Below are positions 33,517-35,642 of a DNA stretch of 35,642 nt, one piece after another (the stretch's first letter is position 1; each line of letters begins with the position of its first letter). Origin of the DNA: Lentisphaeria bacterium. GTDB lineage: Bacteria > Verrucomicrobiota > Lentisphaeria > Oligosphaerales > Oligosphaeraceae. Made by a program: the position numbers and the translations under genes. The stretch is taken from contig JAEEYQ010000016.1 in assembly GCA_016288215.1 (NCBI GenBank), positions 1 to 35,642 on the forward strand, given 5' to 3'. The notes under the pieces were generated by a model. The model was not told the DNA's origin and did no database searches. It was given only the letters and a program-made list of their open reading frames with translations.

Positions 33517-34524
33517 TTAGTCCAAACCAATGCACTCCAAATTAACATTCAATTCCCTTCCTTTGGAAAAACGTTTTATCTCTGATGGATTCGTGCTTTT
33601 TAAAGATTCACTGAATTCTTCTGTAGTGATATAAGGAAACTCTTTAAAAGTTGGTGGGAAATGAGAATACACTTTTTCCGTGGGGACAACCAAATTTAGT
33701 GGTTTACTCAGAATACCAGGACATGAAATTGACATTATTCTATTATTGTCATCAAATTTGACTCTTTTAATATTAATTTCATAACCGTTCCAGATGAAAT
33801 TTCTTGTCACATGTTTATATCCATTATTTCTATTCCAATTATTGATGGCATCATAGCATTTACTGTGCTTTTTATCATATTCATCCATAATTCTGCCAAG
33901 AAGGTCTTTTGGTTTCTTGAAATGACCGTAACATTGATTATTTAAATCAATTTCCCTTATAAGAAAAAGTTCATTATCTTGTAACAAATAACATATGTAA
34001 TGGTTAAAAAGAAGGATATTATTGTCTAGTTTAAGTAATTCGAAAGCATTAACAGGAAAATCCAAAATAAACCCCATACTTTGAAAGGTCCCATTTCTTT
34101 CTATTCTGATAATATACAATATTTCTTCAATTGGTACTGAGTAAAATATTTCTGGAGGCCATAAGAAATAAATAATAGATGGCGGTAGTAGCTGGGATTC
34201 AAAAAGCCAATGATGACAATGTTTGTCAATTGGAAACATGATATAAAGTGAATCTTCTGTTCCAATAAAATAGTTATAATAGCGTGGTTCATTATAATAT
34301 TGAGACTTTCCGAGATATAAGCAAGACGAACATAGAACACTGAAAAAGAGGAAAATACAAAATTTGGATATTAAAGATATTTTGCATGCTATGACGTTAA
34401 TAGCATCATTTATATTTTGTAAAATTCTATTGTTGAAAGAATGGAGATAAACGAATAAACTATAAAATATGTAAAATAGATGTAGTATAAAACAATCAAT
34501 GCCATAATCGAATTTAGAAAGCAT
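33517..34524 (-). CDS. AT-rich membrane-anchored protein, candidate immunity to RHS module 3
   Basis: The ~335-residue protein has no recognised family. Two hydrophobic segments (about 9-30 and 50-66, the second ending LCSSC) suggest membrane anchoring, and a long soluble region follows. The start at 34524 is chosen for its AAGAGG ribosome-binding site; the frame is open 14 codons further upstream, where it would overlap the preceding frame. It follows the C-terminal part of RHS module 3 by 16 bases, which is the immunity position, though it is long for such a protein. Strong AT bias fits horizontal origin. Confidence 0.55.
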   Translation of the reverse strand: MLSKFDYGIDCFILHLFYIFYSLFVYLHSFNNRILQNINDAINVIACKISLISKFCIFLFFSVLCSSCLYLGKSQYYNEPRYYNYFIGTEDSLYIMFPIDKHCHHWLFESQLLPPSIIYFLWPPEIFYSVPIEEILYIIRIERNGTFQSMGFILDFPVNAFELLKLDNNILLFNHYICYLLQDNELFLIREIDLNNQCYGHFKKPKDLLGRIMDEYDKKHSKCYDAINNWNRNNGYKHVTRNFIWNGYEINIKRVKFDDNNRIMSISCPGILSKPLNLVVPTEKVYSHFPPTFKEFPYITTEEFSESLKSTNPSEIKRFSKGRELNVNLECIGLD

Positions 34525-34540
34525 AAATATACCTCTTGTC

Positions 34541-34810
34541 TTATTGAATTTTGAAAATGGAGTCATTTATTCTAATTATTCTGTTTTCATCATCTTCATA
34601 CCATATATGCGGCCGAACTTTGTAATAATCATCTATTCTACCTAATTCCTTTGCCCATTCAAATGGATATACATCATACTTTTTATGCAATTCAATTTCA
34701 TCATATTTAAATCCCGGTGAGTACCAATCCGCTGTTCCTGCTGAATGTTTATCCTCTGTTTTTTTCTCCCAGTAAATTTCCACACTTGTCATAGATGCAT
34801 TGGTTTCCAT
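34541..34810 (-). CDS. Displaced C-terminal end of RHS module 3 (frameshifted)
   Basis: This frame of 89 codons overlaps the last ~20 codons of the RHS frame in another phase. Its sequence from AGTADWYSPGF onward reads like the natural continuation of the RHS tip after HGNQCIYDKCGNLL, a layout (GNQ..YD..G.L, then GTAD...SP) that I recall from other RHS tips of this kind. Removing one A from the A7 run near 34764-34770 would join the two frames into one protein ending at 34541. If read independently it would be a small acidic protein; I regard it as the tail of module 3. Confidence 0.6.
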   Translation of the reverse strand: METNASMTSVEIYWEKKTEDKHSAGTADWYSPGFKYDEIELHKKYDVYPFEWAKELGRIDDYYKVRPHIWYEDDENRIIRINDSIFKIQ

Positions 34811-35642
34811 GCTTCACCCCATCAACATCTTGAACATCCTCTCTTATTTCATACTCCCCACCAGGATGATATCTATGCGCATAAAGAAAGAAGAAGCTTC
34901 CCTGATTCCAGCCAGGCGGAACAATTATACGTTTATGAGTTCGCCATTCTGGTGTCTTGTCCCCATTCATATGCCGTAATCTATAAGTTACAATTTTAAC
35001 TTTATTTGGACATGGCTTTAGCTTATGAATCCAGGCATCACTTCTAATATTTCCATGTTCATCGTATATTTTGCTGTATTCTTCTTCGAACCATTTTTGA
35101 AACAATTTTTCCAATTCTTCTTTTGTTATTACCCTTTTTTTGCGTTTCTCCCACTGTTTCCCTTTGTCAAAATGTAAACCAAGATAATCATGATGGTCTA
35201 TGGGGTCATTTATAAATGAATAGAAATTGATTCCTCCCAAAATCCCTATAGGATCCCTTTCTAACCATCTTCCAATTGTGGACTGGAGATACCGATAATT
35301 AAAATACACTAGATTTGACATATATTCAGATATTTCCGAGGAGAAGCCTATATGGGCACCATTTATTCCATTGATTTCCCCAAACGGCGCGTAGGCGTAA
35401 GTCTCCTGCAGCGTGCCGTTTGCGGCAGTCTTCTGCATGACGTTCTTATTGGCGTCGTGGAGGAAATAAGATGTGCCGCTGGCGTCCGTCGTGGTGAGGA
35501 TGACGTCGAGGCCGACGTCGAAGGGCTGCCAGAAGTGTCTCATCACGATGGCGTTGTTGGAGAGGGCGTCCAGCTCCTCCACGCACTTGAAGCCGTCGTA
35601 GACGTAGCATGTCTTTGAAAGCAAGGCATTTCCGCTGTAGAC
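34749..35642 (-). CDS. RHS-repeat protein with variable tip (module 3), partial at window edge
   Basis: The frame is open from the window edge to the stop at 34749. It contains the RHS core end (YDGFKCVEELDAL, TYAYAPFGEING, RWLERDPIGILGG) and YLGL, then a basic, charged tip of ~140 residues (KQWEKRKKRVITKEELEKL and onward). The DNA of 35385-35642 is closely similar to module 2 (32945-33060) and partly to module 1. The tip DNA is AT-rich. The frame stops just after an A7 run, while the apparent continuation lies in another frame (34541-34748). RHS tips are usually toxins delivered to competitors; no catalytic motif is recognised here. Confidence 0.75.
   Translation of the reverse strand, partial: VYSGNALLSKTCYVYDGFKCVEELDALSNNAIVMRHFWQPFDVGLDVILTTTDASGTSYFLHDANKNVMQKTAANGTLQETYAYAPFGEINGINGAHIGFSSEISEYMSNLVYFNYRYLQSTIGRWLERDPIGILGGINFYSFINDPIDHHDYLGLHFDKGKQWEKRKKRVITKEELEKLFQKWFEEEYSKIYDEHGNIRSDAWIHKLKPCPNKVKIVTYRLRHMNGDKTPEWRTHKRIIVPPGWNQGSFFFLYAHRYHPGGEYEIREDVQDVDGVKHGNQCIYDKCGNLLGEKNRG

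Noticed and set aside
34760..34772. A AAA AAC as a programmed -1 frameshift site in RHS module 3
   Set aside because: The heptamer is in the right phase for -1 slippage, but the sensible continuation lies in the +1 frame, so -1 slippage would not produce it.

Overview
The window looks like chromosomal DNA of a PVC-group bacterium, most likely a Lentisphaerota (Victivallales-type) gut or animal-associated organism. The evidence is the mixture of H-X9-DG pseudopilins, a DUF4838 protein, a DUF6785-type membrane protein, several Gfo/Idh/MocA oxidoreductases, a GH127-type glycosidase and a sialidase-like propeller. Most of the DNA is visibly GC-rich. The right-hand 4.5 kb alternates between GC-rich RHS core DNA and AT-rich segments. 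Taxonomy is inferred from gene content, because no rRNA gene is present.

Layout. 1-253: the 3' half of a degenerate tRNA-Val(UAC). 254-4058 (+): a MATE transporter fused to an ATPase-like domain, a PIG-L deacetylase and a Gfo/Idh/MocA oxidoreductase. 4115-10728 (-): a housekeeping block with a YkgJ/FliB-like Cys-cluster protein, serS, a tandem FabZ-like dehydratase, an EfpL-type elongation factor and pheT. 10771-19229 (-): a glycan-use block with a DUF6785 membrane protein, a sialidase-like protein, a GH127-like lipoprotein and a propeller-esterase fusion. 19512-22700: two duplicated pseudopilins (-) and a divergent AraC regulator (+). 22701-23399: a non-coding region built of nested inverted repeats. 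23400-29846 (-): a DUF4838 protein, a second Gfo/Idh/MocA protein and the helicase HrpB, the last translationally coupled to PotD (29846-30880). 31036-35642 (-): an array of truncated RHS modules with variable tips and associated small genes, running off the window edge.

How the genes fit together. The secreted hydrolases, the membrane protein, the oxidoreductases and the deacetylase fit a host- or plant-glycan scavenging lifestyle, with AraC and pseudopilin genes nearby. The RHS region looks like a reservoir of polymorphic-toxin tips. Each has a short homologous RHS core segment followed by a divergent AT-rich tip, and two are followed by a candidate immunity gene.

The most notable signals are: (1) the RHS tip array with an apparent homopolymer frameshift; (2) a fused pair of FabZ hot-dog domains in which one half keeps the catalytic His and the other keeps the Glu; (3) a composite, directional intergenic repeat (9-mer CTAGAAGCW array followed by a 7-mer TAATTCC array) that recurs at about eight places and runs into gene ends; (4) a roughly 295-bp inverted-repeat element.
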